The notes: a model not told the origin generated them from the letters alone. DNA of 64,000 nucleotides from Pseudidiomarina gelatinasegens (GCF_004025325.1 NZ_RSFE01000003.1:248001-312000); one strand, 5' to 3'; positions 29,890 through 41,491 are shown, numbered from the stretch's first letter. A program made the numbers and translations.

Positions 29890-30360
29890 CTAGTCTGCAA
29901 AGGCTTTAGCTTGGCGTTCAAGGGCGTGATTTATTACTTCGAAACTAAACCCGCGTTGTAATAAATGGCGCATAATTTTATCGCGTTGCTTCTTATCAAC
30001 TGCTGGCATTTCGCCGAACTTTCTAATCAACCGTTGATAACAAGCCTCATTCCAGTCCGGTTGTTCGTGCTTCAAAACCAGCTCAATTAGATCCGCGGGA
30101 ATACCTTTTTGGGGCGCTTGAGCGGATATTTTCCTTAGCCCGTCACCGCGTGCTATACACGTTCGAACCCACACATGGGCGAAGCGTTCATCCGACTGCC
30201 AACCATGTTCTTGTGCCTTTTTAAGAACCAAGTCTATGGTACTGTGGTCAAAGCCTCGTTGCTTTAGTTTTTGGTGCAATTCGCGAGCACTGTGTTCGCG
30301 ACGCGCAAGGAGGCGTATCAAAACCTCCTCCGCTTGCTGTATATTGTTTTCATGTTCCAT
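29890..30360 (-). CDS. recX: RecA regulator RecX
   Basis: 156 residues from ATG 30360, with AGGTG just upstream; a GTG at 30366 is an alternative start. RecX family helical repeats are visible: LIRLLARREHSARELHQKLKQR, GWQSDERFAHVWVR and IMRHLLQRGFSFEVI. RecX binds RecA filaments and limits their growth. It lies upstream of alaS as in E. coli, but recA, which normally precedes recX, is absent; a divergent SIMPL lipoprotein gene is there instead. Confidence 0.9.
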   Translation of the reverse strand: MEHENNIQQAEEVLIRLLARREHSARELHQKLKQRGFDHSTIDLVLKKAQEHGWQSDERFAHVWVRTCIARGDGLRKISAQAPQKGIPADLIELVLKHEQPDWNEACYQRLIRKFGEMPAVDKKQRDKIMRHLLQRGFSFEVINHALERQAKAFAD

Positions 30361-30394
30361 TTGCACCTACTTACATTCACCCCATGGAGGTGTT

Positions 30395-31075
30395 ATGACT
30401 GCTCGTAAAATGTCAATTCTGCTAATCGGTTGCTTAACTCTAGCTGCTTGCCAACCAATAACTCAAGAACCTCGCACGCTGACAGTTTCGAGTCATGCCG
30501 ACATTGAGGTTGAACCCGACCAGGTAAATATTAATTTAAGTATCAATCGCGAGGGGCAAGATCTAACCTTACTCAAGCAAGAAATTGATACCACCACGGC
30601 CGCAATCATAACATTTTTGCGCGAACAGCAAATTGATGATCGGGATATCAGGTCCTATCAAATTAATGCATCGCCTCGTTACGATTATAAAGATGGTGAA
30701 CGACTTCAACGCGGCTATACCGCCACCCGTCAGGTAAGCGTGCTGCTTCGCCAAGTGTCGAACTACGATACGATAATCAATCAAGCGCTAGAGGTTGGTG
30801 CTACGCATATTCTTAACTCTGAATTTTTGGTGAGCGAAACCGAAGCCCTATACCAACAAGTGCTCGAACAAGCCGTTGTCAATGCACGGGCGAAAGCGGA
30901 CAAAATGGCACGTGCTGCCAACAGCGCAGTGGTTGATGTGCTACAAATTCAGGAAAGTAGTCAAACACCTGTGCGTTATGAAGCGACCATGCGTATGCAA
31001 CAAGCTGCGGATGTGAGTTTGCCAGGTACCAATAAAATACGAGCTCAGGTGCAGGTGACCTATCAACTAGAGTAA
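30395..31075 (+). CDS. SIMPL/DUF541-domain lipoprotein
   Basis: 226 residues from ATG 30395, with a strong GGAGGTG ribosome site; the frame is open further upstream, but that region belongs to recX. A lipoprotein signal with lipobox LAAC (Cys18) is followed by a SIMPL domain (about 30-225): LTVSSHADIEVEPDQVNINLS start, LQRGYTATRQVSVLLR and NARAKADKMARAAN are typical. E. coli YggE belongs to this family and is linked to oxidative stress; molecular function is unknown. The 3' end overlaps the convergent agmatine deiminase gene by 9 bases. Confidence 0.85.
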   Translation: MTARKMSILLIGCLTLAACQPITQEPRTLTVSSHADIEVEPDQVNINLSINREGQDLTLLKQEIDTTTAAIITFLREQQIDDRDIRSYQINASPRYDYKDGERLQRGYTATRQVSVLLRQVSNYDTIINQALEVGATHILNSEFLVSETEALYQQVLEQAVVNARAKADKMARAANSAVVDVLQIQESSQTPVRYEATMRMQQAADVSLPGTNKIRAQVQVTYQLE

Positions 31076-32113
31076 GTTGTTGGCCGCAGCTGGTAGCGGC
31101 AGAGTCATACAGTGCAGTGCACCGCCGGCCTTCATAAATTCGTCGGCGGGTGCGGCAATTATTTGCAGTTTGGGCGCCGCAACTTGCAGAGTTCGAACTG
31201 CCTCGTAATCGCTATCCAAACGGAATTGAGGCACCACAACGCAGTCTCCAACACGCACAAAATTAACGTAGCTTGCCAGCATCGGTGCCTTTCCACGCTC
31301 AAAAACACCGTGTACCCGCCGCACAGAAGTAAATTCATTAATATCTGGAACAATTGGTGCTGGCTGCGGCAACACCACCACGTTATATGTGCGCCCTTGT
31401 GTGTTGCGCCACTCGCGGATTTGCTCAAGCTGTCGCTGATATGCGTCGAATAGCTCCCCTGGCGCACTGGGCATACTCACGACAAGCGTATCTTCATTAA
31501 GAAATTGAACCTGATTGTCGGTATGCCCGCCGGTTTCATCTGCGGGGTTCGCGAAATCAAGCCAATAAATTTGGTCAATACCTAGCGGCTGACTTATCTG
31601 TTGCCCCTGCTGTACGCGAGACAGGTAGCTATTATTTCGCGCGACACTCACGCCGTGAACAACTGCGGTGCCCTGGCCGTCCGTAGCGATAGCACCACCT
31701 TCAAATACAAAATTATGGGTTGCACATGGCACTTGCAATCGCCCTGCTAATTTCGCCGCAAAAGCTTGGTCATCCTCACAATTAGGATAGAGCCCATGCC
31801 ATGCTGAAAAAGCAAAACTATGCGCTGTAACTTGCCCATTTTCTGTTTGGCACCAGAGCGGCCCGATATCACGAGGCCATGCATCGTTATAGGGTAACGT
31901 GAGGGTTTTTACTGCGTGAGGAAGTTTCTTGCGCGCCGACGTGAACTGCTCTGGATGAACGCCGATAAGCATCGGATAGTGCGGTGAGAGCATCTCCCAA
32001 AAGGCAATTAGCTGGCGTTGAGCAGGTTTCCCCTGCTCACGCCAAACATCATCTCTAAACGGCCATAAACTAAGCAGCGGCCCGGCTAAGCGCCAGTCAG
32101 CGATTAAGCTCAT
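31067..32113 (-). CDS. aguA: Agmatine deiminase (PAD-type)
   Basis: 348 residues. The motifs of the guanidino-modifying fold are all present: [10 protein letters not shown] (substrate carboxylate/guanidine contacts), [15 protein letters not shown] with the catalytic His, and GGALHCMT with the catalytic cysteine C335. The enzyme hydrolyses agmatine to N-carbamoylputrescine and ammonia, a route to putrescine. No N-carbamoylputrescine amidase (aguB) gene is in the window. The start overlaps the rluB stop by four bases, so it is translated with the rluB-scpBA cluster, an unexpected partner. Confidence 0.9.
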   Translation of the reverse strand: MSLIADWRLAGPLLSLWPFRDDVWREQGKPAQRQLIAFWEMLSPHYPMLIGVHPEQFTSARKKLPHAVKTLTLPYNDAWPRDIGPLWCQTENGQVTAHSFAFSAWHGLYPNCEDDQAFAAKLAGRLQVPCATHNFVFEGGAIATDGQGTAVVHGVSVARNNSYLSRVQQGQQISQPLGIDQIYWLDFANPADETGGHTDNQVQFLNEDTLVVSMPSAPGELFDAYQRQLEQIREWRNTQGRTYNVVVLPQPAPIVPDINEFTSVRRVHGVFERGKAPMLASYVNFVRVGDCVVVPQFRLDSDYEAVRTLQVAAPKLQIIAAPADEFMKAGGALHCMTLPLPAAANNLL

Positions 32114-33177
32114 GTGCGCGTGCGTTTGCGCCCAGTTGCTTTGCGTTCTTTCGGTTTACGTGTCGCCGGCTTACGTTCATTGGGTTTACGCCCATCCGGT
32201 TTACGTTGGTCCGTGGACCGTGAATCAGGCCGCTCGCGATCACCTGGTTTACGCGACTTTGGTCGCGATTGGTCATTTTTCTTACGTGGATCAGGTTTAC
32301 CTGTTACAGGCTGTGCTTGATCTGCTGTTGGCGCACTTTGACCACGTTGCTGCAGTTTTTGTGCGTTCACGCGACGCGCACGTGAATAACGCTTTTGCCG
32401 TGATTCACCTTGGCGCGGATCAACGAACGTTCGCGTTTCCGCCGGCAAGCCAACAAGCTCGCGTAGATAATTGATTTCTTTAATCGGCAGTTCACCCCAA
32501 CCACTTTGCGGCAAACCTTGCTCAAGCTTGATATTTCCGTAACGAACGCGAATCAAACGACTAACTTGAACCCCTTGGGATTCCCACAAACGACGAACTT
32601 CTCGATTGCGTCCCTCGGTTAACATGACACGAAACCATTGGTTCATGCCTTCGCCACCGCCACGTTTAATTTCTTTAAATGATGCTGGACCATCTTCGAG
32701 CTGCACACCCTGCTTGAGTTTGCGCATCATTTCGTCAGTCACTTCACCAAATATGCGGACCGAATATTCACGCTCAATTTCATGCCCGGGGTGCATTAAG
32801 CGGTTGGCAAGTTCACCATCGGTGGTGAACAACAGCAAACCTGATGTGTTCACATCAAGTCGACCAACAGCAACCCATCGTGAACCTTGCATGCGTGGCA
32901 AGCGATCATAAACGGTGGGCCGCCCTTCAGGGTCTTTGCGAGTGCAAAGTTCACCTTCCGGTTTGTGGTACATCAGTACTCTGCACACCACATCTTCGGG
33001 CTGTTTAATACTGGCTTCGCGGCCGTCAATTCGAACCACCGCATTACTGTCAATTCGCTCACCTAAACTGGCAACTTGACCATTCACGCTCACGCGACCA
33101 GCCGCAATCATTGTCTCAAGTTCGCGGCGAGAGCCATGACCTGAACGGGCTAGTACTTTTTGTAACTTTTCACTCAT
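32110..33177 (-). CDS. rluB: 23S rRNA pseudouridine-2605 synthase, long basic tail
   Basis: 355 residues. An S4 RNA-binding domain (2-55) is followed by the RsuA-type pseudouridine synthase with catalytic D108 in [21 protein letters not shown]. The core ends near residue 250. The last 100 residues are very rich in Arg, Lys and Pro, with repeated RKP units ([15 protein letters not shown]); E. coli RluB has a shorter tail of the same kind. RluB modifies U2605 of 23S rRNA. It follows scpB by 5 bp, a common order in gammaproteobacteria. Confidence 0.92.
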   Translation of the reverse strand: MSEKLQKVLARSGHGSRRELETMIAAGRVSVNGQVASLGERIDSNAVVRIDGREASIKQPEDVVCRVLMYHKPEGELCTRKDPEGRPTVYDRLPRMQGSRWVAVGRLDVNTSGLLLFTTDGELANRLMHPGHEIEREYSVRIFGEVTDEMMRKLKQGVQLEDGPASFKEIKRGGGEGMNQWFRVMLTEGRNREVRRLWESQGVQVSRLIRVRYGNIKLEQGLPQSGWGELPIKEINYLRELVGLPAETRTFVDPRQGESRQKRYSRARRVNAQKLQQRGQSAPTADQAQPVTGKPDPRKKNDQSRPKSRKPGDRERPDSRSTDQRKPDGRKPNERKPATRKPKERKATGRKRTRT

Positions 33178-33182
33178 GGGTA

Positions 33183-33764
33183 TTACTCTGTATTTGTCGC
33201 TGTCTCAGCGGTTGTTTGAACGGCAGCCCCTTTCGGTGAAACCTTTTCAGGCGCCTCAGGAATAGCCGGTAATTCAGATAAATCTTGTAAACTAAAATAG
33301 TCTAAAAACTCATTTGTTGTCGCGTAAAGCTGCGGGCGCCCTGGTACTTCACGGTGCCCAACCACTTTTATCCAACCACGTTCTTGCAGTGTCTTCATAA
33401 TGTTCGAGCTTACGCTTACACCACGAATCTCTTCAATATCACCCCGAGTTATCGGCTGGCGATAGGCAATTAATGCCAGGGTTTCAAGTAACGCCTGCGA
33501 ATAACGTGGCGGTTTTTCTTGCCACAAACGGCTTATTATACCACCCAATTCCGCGCGCGTCTGAAATCGATAACCTGAGGCAACTAAGGTTAATTGAACA
33601 CCACGTTCTTGGTAATCACTTTGCAACTCGCTCAGAACTTCTTTGAGTTGCTTGCGGCTAATGCTTTCTTCGCTAAAATGCTCAAATAACTGCGTTTCAG
33701 TTAATGGCTGCTCAGCAACAAAGAGGAGTGCTTCAATAGCTTGCTTAAGTTGTGGAGTCTGCAT
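33183..33764 (-). CDS. scpB: Segregation and condensation protein B
   Basis: 193 residues from ATG 33764; ATG 33788 is an alternative. Two winged-helix domains of the ScpB/kleisin-interacting type are seen: [21 protein letters not shown] at the start, and [26 protein letters not shown] followed by [13 protein letters not shown]. ScpB dimers bind ScpA and, with SMC, organise the chromosome. The start lies 20 bp inside the 3' end of scpA, consistent with translational coupling. Confidence 0.95.
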   Translation of the reverse strand: MQTPQLKQAIEALLFVAEQPLTETQLFEHFSEESISRKQLKEVLSELQSDYQERGVQLTLVASGYRFQTRAELGGIISRLWQEKPPRYSQALLETLALIAYRQPITRGDIEEIRGVSVSSNIMKTLQERGWIKVVGHREVPGRPQLYATTNEFLDYFSLQDLSELPAIPEAPEKVSPKGAAVQTTAETATNTE

Positions 33765-34578
33765 AAATTTGCTCACGGTTCGTGACATGAATCTCACTAA
33801 AAGCGTCAACTTGAACCACCTCAATCAACGCTTCTTTCACCAGTTCTAAAATAGCCAAAAAGCTAACAACAACACCCGCTTTACCCTCACTTGGTTCAAA
33901 AATATCTGCGAATCGCAACCGCTGGTTGCTTTGCAATAAATCCAAGATGCGGCTCATGCGCTCACGTGTGGATAATTTCTCCCGTTGCACTTGATGGTGG
34001 TTTTGTAATTTAGCGTGTGCTAAAGCTTGGCTAAATGCCAATGCTAACTCAGCTAAAGCCACTTCAGGTAAGTGTTGTTCAATGAGCTCTTGCGCGTCGG
34101 TCATGGCTTGTGCCACGAAATTATCCCGTCCTGTTTGCGGCATCGCGTCAAAATGTTGGGCACCCTGTCTGATTGATTCATATTCTTGCAACCGTCGCAC
34201 CAACTCTGCGCGCGGATCGTGCTCTTCCTCATCTTCAGCAGGAGGGCGTGGTAATAACATGCGACTTTTTATTTCGGCTAACATTGCCGCCATAACCAGA
34301 TAATCGGCCGCCAGCTCAAGTTTGAGATCTTTCATCATCTCAACGTATTCCATGTACTGGCGAGTAATCGGTAGAATCGGCAAATCAACAATATCGAGTT
34401 TTTGTCGACGAATCAGATACAGCAGCAGATCCATCGGCCCCGAAAAGCTCTCTAAGATAAGTTCAAGTGCGTCAGGCGGAATATAAAGATCTTCCGGCTT
34501 ATCAATAACCGGTTCACCACGAACAAAGCCCAGTGGCAGTGATTGTTGTTGCGGGGTGCTTGCGTCAGCCGAGCTCAT
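33745..34578 (-). CDS. scpA: Segregation and condensation protein A (kleisin)
   Basis: 277 residues. After a variable 30-residue N-terminus the kleisin fold begins, with LESFSGPMDLLLYLIRRQKLDIVDLPILPI, of which FSGPMDLLLYLI is the hallmark, then YLVMAAMLAEIKSRMLLP. The C-terminal winged helix (VVVSFLAILELVKEALIEVVQ) contacts the SMC head. It is the bridge subunit of SMC-ScpAB. It follows yciO by 5 bp and overlaps scpB. No smc gene lies in the window. Confidence 0.95.
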   Translation of the reverse strand: MSSADASTPQQQSLPLGFVRGEPVIDKPEDLYIPPDALELILESFSGPMDLLLYLIRRQKLDIVDLPILPITRQYMEYVEMMKDLKLELAADYLVMAAMLAEIKSRMLLPRPPAEDEEEHDPRAELVRRLQEYESIRQGAQHFDAMPQTGRDNFVAQAMTDAQELIEQHLPEVALAELALAFSQALAHAKLQNHHQVQREKLSTRERMSRILDLLQSNQRLRFADIFEPSEGKAGVVVSFLAILELVKEALIEVVQVDAFSEIHVTNREQIYADSTT

Positions 34579-34583
34579 GTAGG

Positions 34584-35210
34584 TTACTGATCCACAAAAG
34601 GTGAAACGTCCCCAGCCCCTTGGCGCGCTACTTTTACAACATCATCCGCGAGGTCGATGACGGTGGTTTGTTCTTCAGCACGGTGCTCGCCATCAATGAT
34701 TAAATCGACTTGGCGCTCTAATCTTTCGCGAATTTCGTTAGGGTCTGATTCTGCGAATTCATTGTCATCCAGAATCAAGCTGGTTGACATTAATGGCTCT
34801 CCCAAAGCTTCGAGCAAGGCCATTACAATCGGGTCATCAGACACACGAATACCAATTGTTTTGCGCTTAGGATTCAACAAGCGACGCGGTACCTCTTTGG
34901 TACCTTTTAGAATAAATGTATATGCACCAGGCGTGTTGTTTTTTAATAATCGAAAGGCTGGATTGTCGACTCGCGCATAGATAGATAATTCAGAGAGATC
35001 GCGACACATCAGTGTAAAGTTATGATCTTTATCGATATTTCGAATACGACAAATGAGCTCCATGGCATTTTTGTCACCAATACGACAGCCAATGGCATAA
35101 CCAGAATCTGTCGGATACACGACAACGCCGCCCTTTAAAATAATCTCGGCTGCTTGTTGAATTAAACGCTTTTGCGGATTTTCTGAATGTATACTGAAAT
35201 ATTGGCTCAT
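34584..35210 (-). CDS. yciO: YciO-type Sua5/YrdC family protein
   Basis: 208 residues from ATG 35210, which gives the E. coli YciO start MSQ-F-IH and length (206); the longer frame to 35309 covers the end of rnm and is rejected. The YrdC fold has KGGVVVYPTDSGYAIGC, NFTLMCRDLSELS and NNTPGAYTFILKGTKEVPRR, nearly identical to YciO. Relatives (TsaC/Sua5) make threonylcarbamoyl-AMP for tRNA t6A; YciO itself has weak or uncertain activity. Order rnm-yciO next to scpAB-rluB is conserved. Confidence 0.93.
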   Translation of the reverse strand: MSQYFSIHSENPQKRLIQQAAEIILKGGVVVYPTDSGYAIGCRIGDKNAMELICRIRNIDKDHNFTLMCRDLSELSIYARVDNPAFRLLKNNTPGAYTFILKGTKEVPRRLLNPKRKTIGIRVSDDPIVMALLEALGEPLMSTSLILDDNEFAESDPNEIRERLERQVDLIIDGEHRAEEQTTVIDLADDVVKVARQGAGDVSPFVDQ

Positions 35211-35244
35211 AAAGCTATGTAATGTCCCGTTATACCTAGTCTTA

Positions 35245-36072
35245 TTATGACCATTTCGTCCATATTGGCACACAGCGCTCAGGTAGACAAAGGTTTTTAC
35301 CCAATTCACGCCAGCGGGCTGGGTAGTGAAAATCGGAACCTACAGAGGCCAGCAAGCCGATTTCTTCAGCAAAGGTCGCCAGTGCTTCCCGTTGGCCAGG
35401 TGCTTGTGTACCAATGGCAACTTCAACACCATCAACGCCCGCTGCTTTTGCCTCATGCAGTAATCGTCGCAGCCACTTGTTGCTCAACTGATATGCATGC
35501 GGGTGCGCAATAACACTTACACCTCCCGCAGCTTTTACACTTGCAGCAGCGTCAGCTAACGAAACCCACTCAGTCGCAATGTAAGCCTGCTGCCCTTTGC
35601 CGAGATAACGCCGGAATGCCGTCTCGAACGAACTCACCCAGCCACCTTCTACTAACGCATCGGCTAAATGTTTTCGAGTTGGCATAGTCATCGCTTGCGC
35701 CAGCGGCGGCTGCACGTCAATGCCCGCGTTGTGAAGCTTCGCAACCATCGCTTGATAACGCTCACGACGACGCTGCTGTTGCACACTTAATAATTCAACA
35801 ATACTCGGCGCCTGTTCATCAAAGTTGAGCGCCACCAAGTGCACCTCGAACTGCTCCCAGCGACAAGTTATTTCCGTGCCAGAAATTAGCTTTAACGGGC
35901 TGTTTTGCGCAGTGATCGCCTGGCGCGCTTCAGCTAATCCGGCAATTGAGTCATGATCAGTTAACGCCAAATGGCTGACACCGAATTCGTGCGCGCGGCT
36001 CACCAAGTCCGCTGGGCTTAGTGCGCCGTCGGAATAGTAACTGTGGCAATGTAAATCGTATTGCTGTGTCAT
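35245..36072 (-). CDS. rnm: PHP-domain RNase AM (YciV/TrpH)
   Basis: 275 residues from ATG 36072; the upstream in-frame ATGs fall inside fadH. PHP phosphoesterase motifs: DLHCHSYYSDGALSP at the start, LALTDHDSIAG, GTEITC, VIAHPHAYQ and GSDFHYPA near the end, supplying the trinuclear metal ligands. E. coli RNase AM trims 5' ends of 5S and other rRNAs and degrades short RNAs 5' to 3'. It starts one base after the fadH stop codon, so it is probably coupled to that gene, and yciO follows. Confidence 0.93.
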   Translation of the reverse strand: MTQQYDLHCHSYYSDGALSPADLVSRAHEFGVSHLALTDHDSIAGLAEARQAITAQNSPLKLISGTEITCRWEQFEVHLVALNFDEQAPSIVELLSVQQQRRRERYQAMVAKLHNAGIDVQPPLAQAMTMPTRKHLADALVEGGWVSSFETAFRRYLGKGQQAYIATEWVSLADAAASVKAAGGVSVIAHPHAYQLSNKWLRRLLHEAKAAGVDGVEVAIGTQAPGQREALATFAEEIGLLASVGSDFHYPARWRELGKNLCLPERCVPIWTKWS

Positions 36073-36073
36073 A

Positions 36074-38107
<2,034 letters not shown>

Positions 38108-38148
38108 TTAAACAACTGTTTGAATAAGGCCACTGTACTCATTTTTAC

Positions 38149-39504
38149 TTAAAAATAATAGCCTATATTGATGTTGAATCGCGTGTTGGTGTCTTTCGCA
38201 TCACCACTCATAGAGCCACCTACAAACGGCTGATTTCTGGCGGTTACCAAATCAAAATAGGTATATAACCCACCTGCAGCGACCGCAAAACCAAGCACAT
38301 TCATGAGGGTGTCTTCAGTGTATAAACGCTTATCCGTCATCAAACTAAAATCGTTGTAAAACGTTAAGTTGGTCACAGGCCCCCATTTTACTGGCATGCT
38401 GTATGCAATATTCGCCGTATAGAGTGTTGCCTTGCTCGGTATCGTATCAAAGTAGTTGTAGGCACCAACGACAATACCTATATCTGATACGTCCATGTCG
38501 TAGTCATACTGGGACACTTGTCCCATAAAGGTCCAGCGATCATAGTTATAAAGCCCATGCACTGCCCAAGCTGAACGTTCACCAACATTATCAATGCCAT
38601 CGTTCATGTCGCCCCATTGCAATGACGCGCCGAACTCGGCCGAACTAAGTTCATCCATGGTCCACTTTCGAACGCCACGCACTGCCCAGCTATTCGTTTC
38701 TGCCGCCAGTGCTGCTGGATTATCATACGTGCCCTCACCGGCAACTCTCAGCCCGACGGCATCGTACGCATAACGATCAGATTTATTGGTAGCTAAGCCA
38801 TCCGCACCACCAAGTTCATCCGACTTGAAAAAAGCTATATCGAAATCCCAGTCGGCATCGCGATACCGCATTTTGGCGCCCATATCGTGGTCATCCTCAA
38901 GCCCAACATAGAAGTTAGAACTAAAGAAATAACTGTTCGAATTATAAGGCGTATTGCCAAATGGCACCTTGGTGACACCAAGTTGGCCCTGCCAGTTTTC
39001 GGTGAAGTTGTAGCCAACCCAGGCGTGCTGCACTACGTCCATATATTGGAACCAACGATATTGAGCTGATAAAACAACATCACCAATTTCGCCACTGTAA
39101 TCGAGACGAATTAAATCGAAATCGAAATCACCGCCACGATCTTTTATCGGATCGTTATAGTCTTCCCAAACATATTGCGTACGAACCGCACCGCCAATTC
39201 GAATTGGGTCATTTTCTGCATTCTCCAGGTCTTCTTCTAAACGTTCAACGCGTGCAGCCAATGCCGAGCTCTTCACTTCACGGCGCGGCGCAAACTCTTC
39301 TTGCTGGTCTTCATCGACTGGTTCCGATGAACTATCTTCTTGCGCAACGCGTTGCTCAAGGTCAAGAACACGTTGTTTAAGTTGTTCGATTTGGTTGAGC
39401 AGTTGCTGCAACTCTTCGGCACTACTGCGCTCATTGGTTTGCGCTAGCGCAGTAGGTAATGTTAATGCGGCCGCAACCGAAACAGCTATGATTGTGCGCT
39501 TCAT
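38149..39504 (-). CDS. Outer-membrane porin with N-terminal coiled coil
   Basis: 451 residues from ATG 39504, which has AAGGAG 7 bases upstream. A signal peptide (1-21, ending ALA) is followed by a coiled coil of about 60 residues rich in Glu and Gln (LLNQIEQLKQRVLDLEQRV), then a long beta-rich region of alternating aromatic and polar residues (from about 95) ending in an aromatic C-terminus, NIGYYF, as expected for insertion by BamA. The layout is like DcaP or OprO/P-type trimeric porins. It starts 11 bp after the BCCT transporter gene and may bring the same substrate across the outer membrane. Confidence 0.82.
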   Translation of the reverse strand: MKRTIIAVSVAAALTLPTALAQTNERSSAEELQQLLNQIEQLKQRVLDLEQRVAQEDSSSEPVDEDQQEEFAPRREVKSSALAARVERLEEDLENAENDPIRIGGAVRTQYVWEDYNDPIKDRGGDFDFDLIRLDYSGEIGDVVLSAQYRWFQYMDVVQHAWVGYNFTENWQGQLGVTKVPFGNTPYNSNSYFFSSNFYVGLEDDHDMGAKMRYRDADWDFDIAFFKSDELGGADGLATNKSDRYAYDAVGLRVAGEGTYDNPAALAAETNSWAVRGVRKWTMDELSSAEFGASLQWGDMNDGIDNVGERSAWAVHGLYNYDRWTFMGQVSQYDYDMDVSDIGIVVGAYNYFDTIPSKATLYTANIAYSMPVKWGPVTNLTFYNDFSLMTDKRLYTEDTLMNVLGFAVAAGGLYTYFDLVTARNQPFVGGSMSGDAKDTNTRFNINIGYYF

Positions 39505-39514
39505 AGTCAACTCC

Positions 39515-41491
39515 TTAGCGTAATACATGCAAAAAGTGCATGTGCTTATGATAGTGATCGATAATGTCGCCAATCACAGCGTCGCGTGACCAACCGAGAA
39601 TGTCATAGTCTTGACCACCTTCGCGTAAATGAACCTCTGCCCGATAGTATTTTTGTTCTTCCGGCGCGTCTGTTGGGTCCGCATCAGCATCCGCGTACAC
39701 AAACGCTGGCTGAATATGAGAAGACAACTGAACATGGTAAATAAAGTCGATTTCATCACCATGGATAACGCGGAATATTTTAATATTCTTATCTTCGCAT
39801 TGCAGTTGAACGGTTAAACCGCTAGCCTCCATTTCCTTAGCAACTTCTGCAAATGCAGGCTCTACAACCTGCAATAAAAAGCGCTGGCCAACCGATTGAC
39901 TCGGAAAGTCGATGATATTGTGTAATCGCTCGCGCCAATTCTTATTGCTCGATGCCGACGCTGTCAGATAGTTATTTTGTAAGGTATCTTTTTTATGAAC
40001 ATCAACGCGTAAGGCACGTATCAAACCATAAGTTGCAATAAGTAGAATCACAGTAAATGGCAGCGCGCTCGCTATTGTCATGGTCTGCAGCGCACCTAAT
40101 CCGCCTGCGAGCAGCAGAACAATCGCAACGATACCTTCACCGCTTGCCCAGAAGATTCGTTGCCACGCGGGCGTGTCATCGCGACCATTAGAACAAAGCA
40201 TATCAACAACCATGGAACCCGAATCCGACGAGGTAACAAAGAAAACGATGACCATAAGCGTTGCGATCACACTAAGCGCGCCGCTCCACGGAAATTGCTC
40301 CAGGAACGCAAATAACGCGATGGACACATCGTTCTGAACCATTTCGCCAAGTGACGTTACCCCTTTATTGAGGATCATATCGATGGCTGAATTACCGAAA
40401 AAGGTCATCCACATAAGTGTGAAGCCAGTAGGCACAAGTAGCACGCCGAGCACAAACTCTCGAATGGTGCGGCCGCGTGAAACGCGTGCAATAAACAAGC
40501 CAACAAATGGTGCCCAACTTAACCACCAGCCCCAATAGAAGACAGTCCAACCCCCGATCCAGTCGGTTTTCTCGTAGGCAAACAAGTTAAACGTATTATT
40601 GACTAGCTCGGAAACGTAGGAGCCTGTGTTCTGCACGAAGGCCTGCAGTAAGAACACAGTTGGCCCCAATACTAATACGATAACAAGCAGTACAATTGCG
40701 AGTATCATGTTCAGCTCTGACAAGCGGCGGATACCTTTATCCAGCCCGGTTGTTACCGAGATAACTGCCAGCAAAGTGACGCCAACAATGAGTAAGACCT
40801 GAACCGTGTCTGATACAGGTACATCGAATAGGTAATTAATACCGGCATTGATTTGGGTAACACCATAGCCAAGCGACGTGGCCACTCCAAATACTGTTCC
40901 TATAACCGCAAAAACATCCACAACATGACCGATAGGCCCGTAAATTCGGTCGCCGATCATGGGATAAAGTGCTGAACGCAGGGTTAATGGCAACCCATGA
41001 CGGTAGGCAAAAAAAGCGAGAATTAGCGCCACAATTGCATAAATTGCCCACGCATGAAGTCCCCAGTGAAAGAAGGTTATTTTCATCGCTTCCCGAGCTG
41101 CCTCAACCGAGCCTGGGTCTCCAACTGGAGGCGCCAAAAAATGCATAACTGGCTCAGCAACACCGAAGAACATCAACCCAATTCCCATGCCCGCGGAAAA
41201 CAGCATAGAAAACCAAGATAAATTTGAATAATCAGGCTCAGAATGGTCAGGACCAAGCTTAATTGTACCCATACGGGAAAAACCGAGATACAAGACACTA
41301 AGGAGAATTATTGCGACCGCAAGTACGTAAAACCAACTGCCGTTCTCAATTATGGCTGACTGAATAGTCTGAAACCAAGAATCTGCTGTTTCTGGAGCAA
41401 TTGCAGCGAACAATAGAATTGCAACAATAAGACCTGCTGCACTGAAGAATACTGGGGGATTTAAACGGGCCGGCTCTCGGATGTCGGTCAT
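39515..41491 (-). CDS. BCCT-family choline/betaine transporter (BetT-like)
   Basis: 658 residues from ATG 41491, with AAGGAG 6 bases upstream. Twelve hydrophobic segments up to about residue 500, with the BCCT signatures SAGMGIGLMFFGVAEPVMHF, the aromatic substrate box WTVFYWGWWLSWAPFVGLF, and ISVTTGLDKGIRRLSELN. A C-terminal cytoplasmic domain of about 150 residues is similar in length to that of E. coli BetT, in which it senses osmolarity. The family imports choline, betaine or carnitine, driven by protons or sodium. Substrate cannot be fixed from sequence. A porin gene follows after 11 bp. Confidence 0.9.
   Translation of the reverse strand: MTDIREPARLNPPVFFSAAGLIVAILLFAAIAPETADSWFQTIQSAIIENGSWFYVLAVAIILLSVLYLGFSRMGTIKLGPDHSEPDYSNLSWFSMLFSAGMGIGLMFFGVAEPVMHFLAPPVGDPGSVEAAREAMKITFFHWGLHAWAIYAIVALILAFFAYRHGLPLTLRSALYPMIGDRIYGPIGHVVDVFAVIGTVFGVATSLGYGVTQINAGINYLFDVPVSDTVQVLLIVGVTLLAVISVTTGLDKGIRRLSELNMILAIVLLVIVLVLGPTVFLLQAFVQNTGSYVSELVNNTFNLFAYEKTDWIGGWTVFYWGWWLSWAPFVGLFIARVSRGRTIREFVLGVLLVPTGFTLMWMTFFGNSAIDMILNKGVTSLGEMVQNDVSIALFAFLEQFPWSGALSVIATLMVIVFFVTSSDSGSMVVDMLCSNGRDDTPAWQRIFWASGEGIVAIVLLLAGGLGALQTMTIASALPFTVILLIATYGLIRALRVDVHKKDTLQNNYLTASASSNKNWRERLHNIIDFPSQSVGQRFLLQVVEPAFAEVAKEMEASGLTVQLQCEDKNIKIFRVIHGDEIDFIYHVQLSSHIQPAFVYADADADPTDAPEEQKYYRAEVHLREGGQDYDILGWSRDAVIGDIIDHYHKHMHFLHVLR

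Noticed and set aside
31112-32474. Plus-strand frames opposite aguA and rluB
   Set aside because: Their compositions reflect reverse reading of the real genes; the aguA and rluB motifs are unmistakable.
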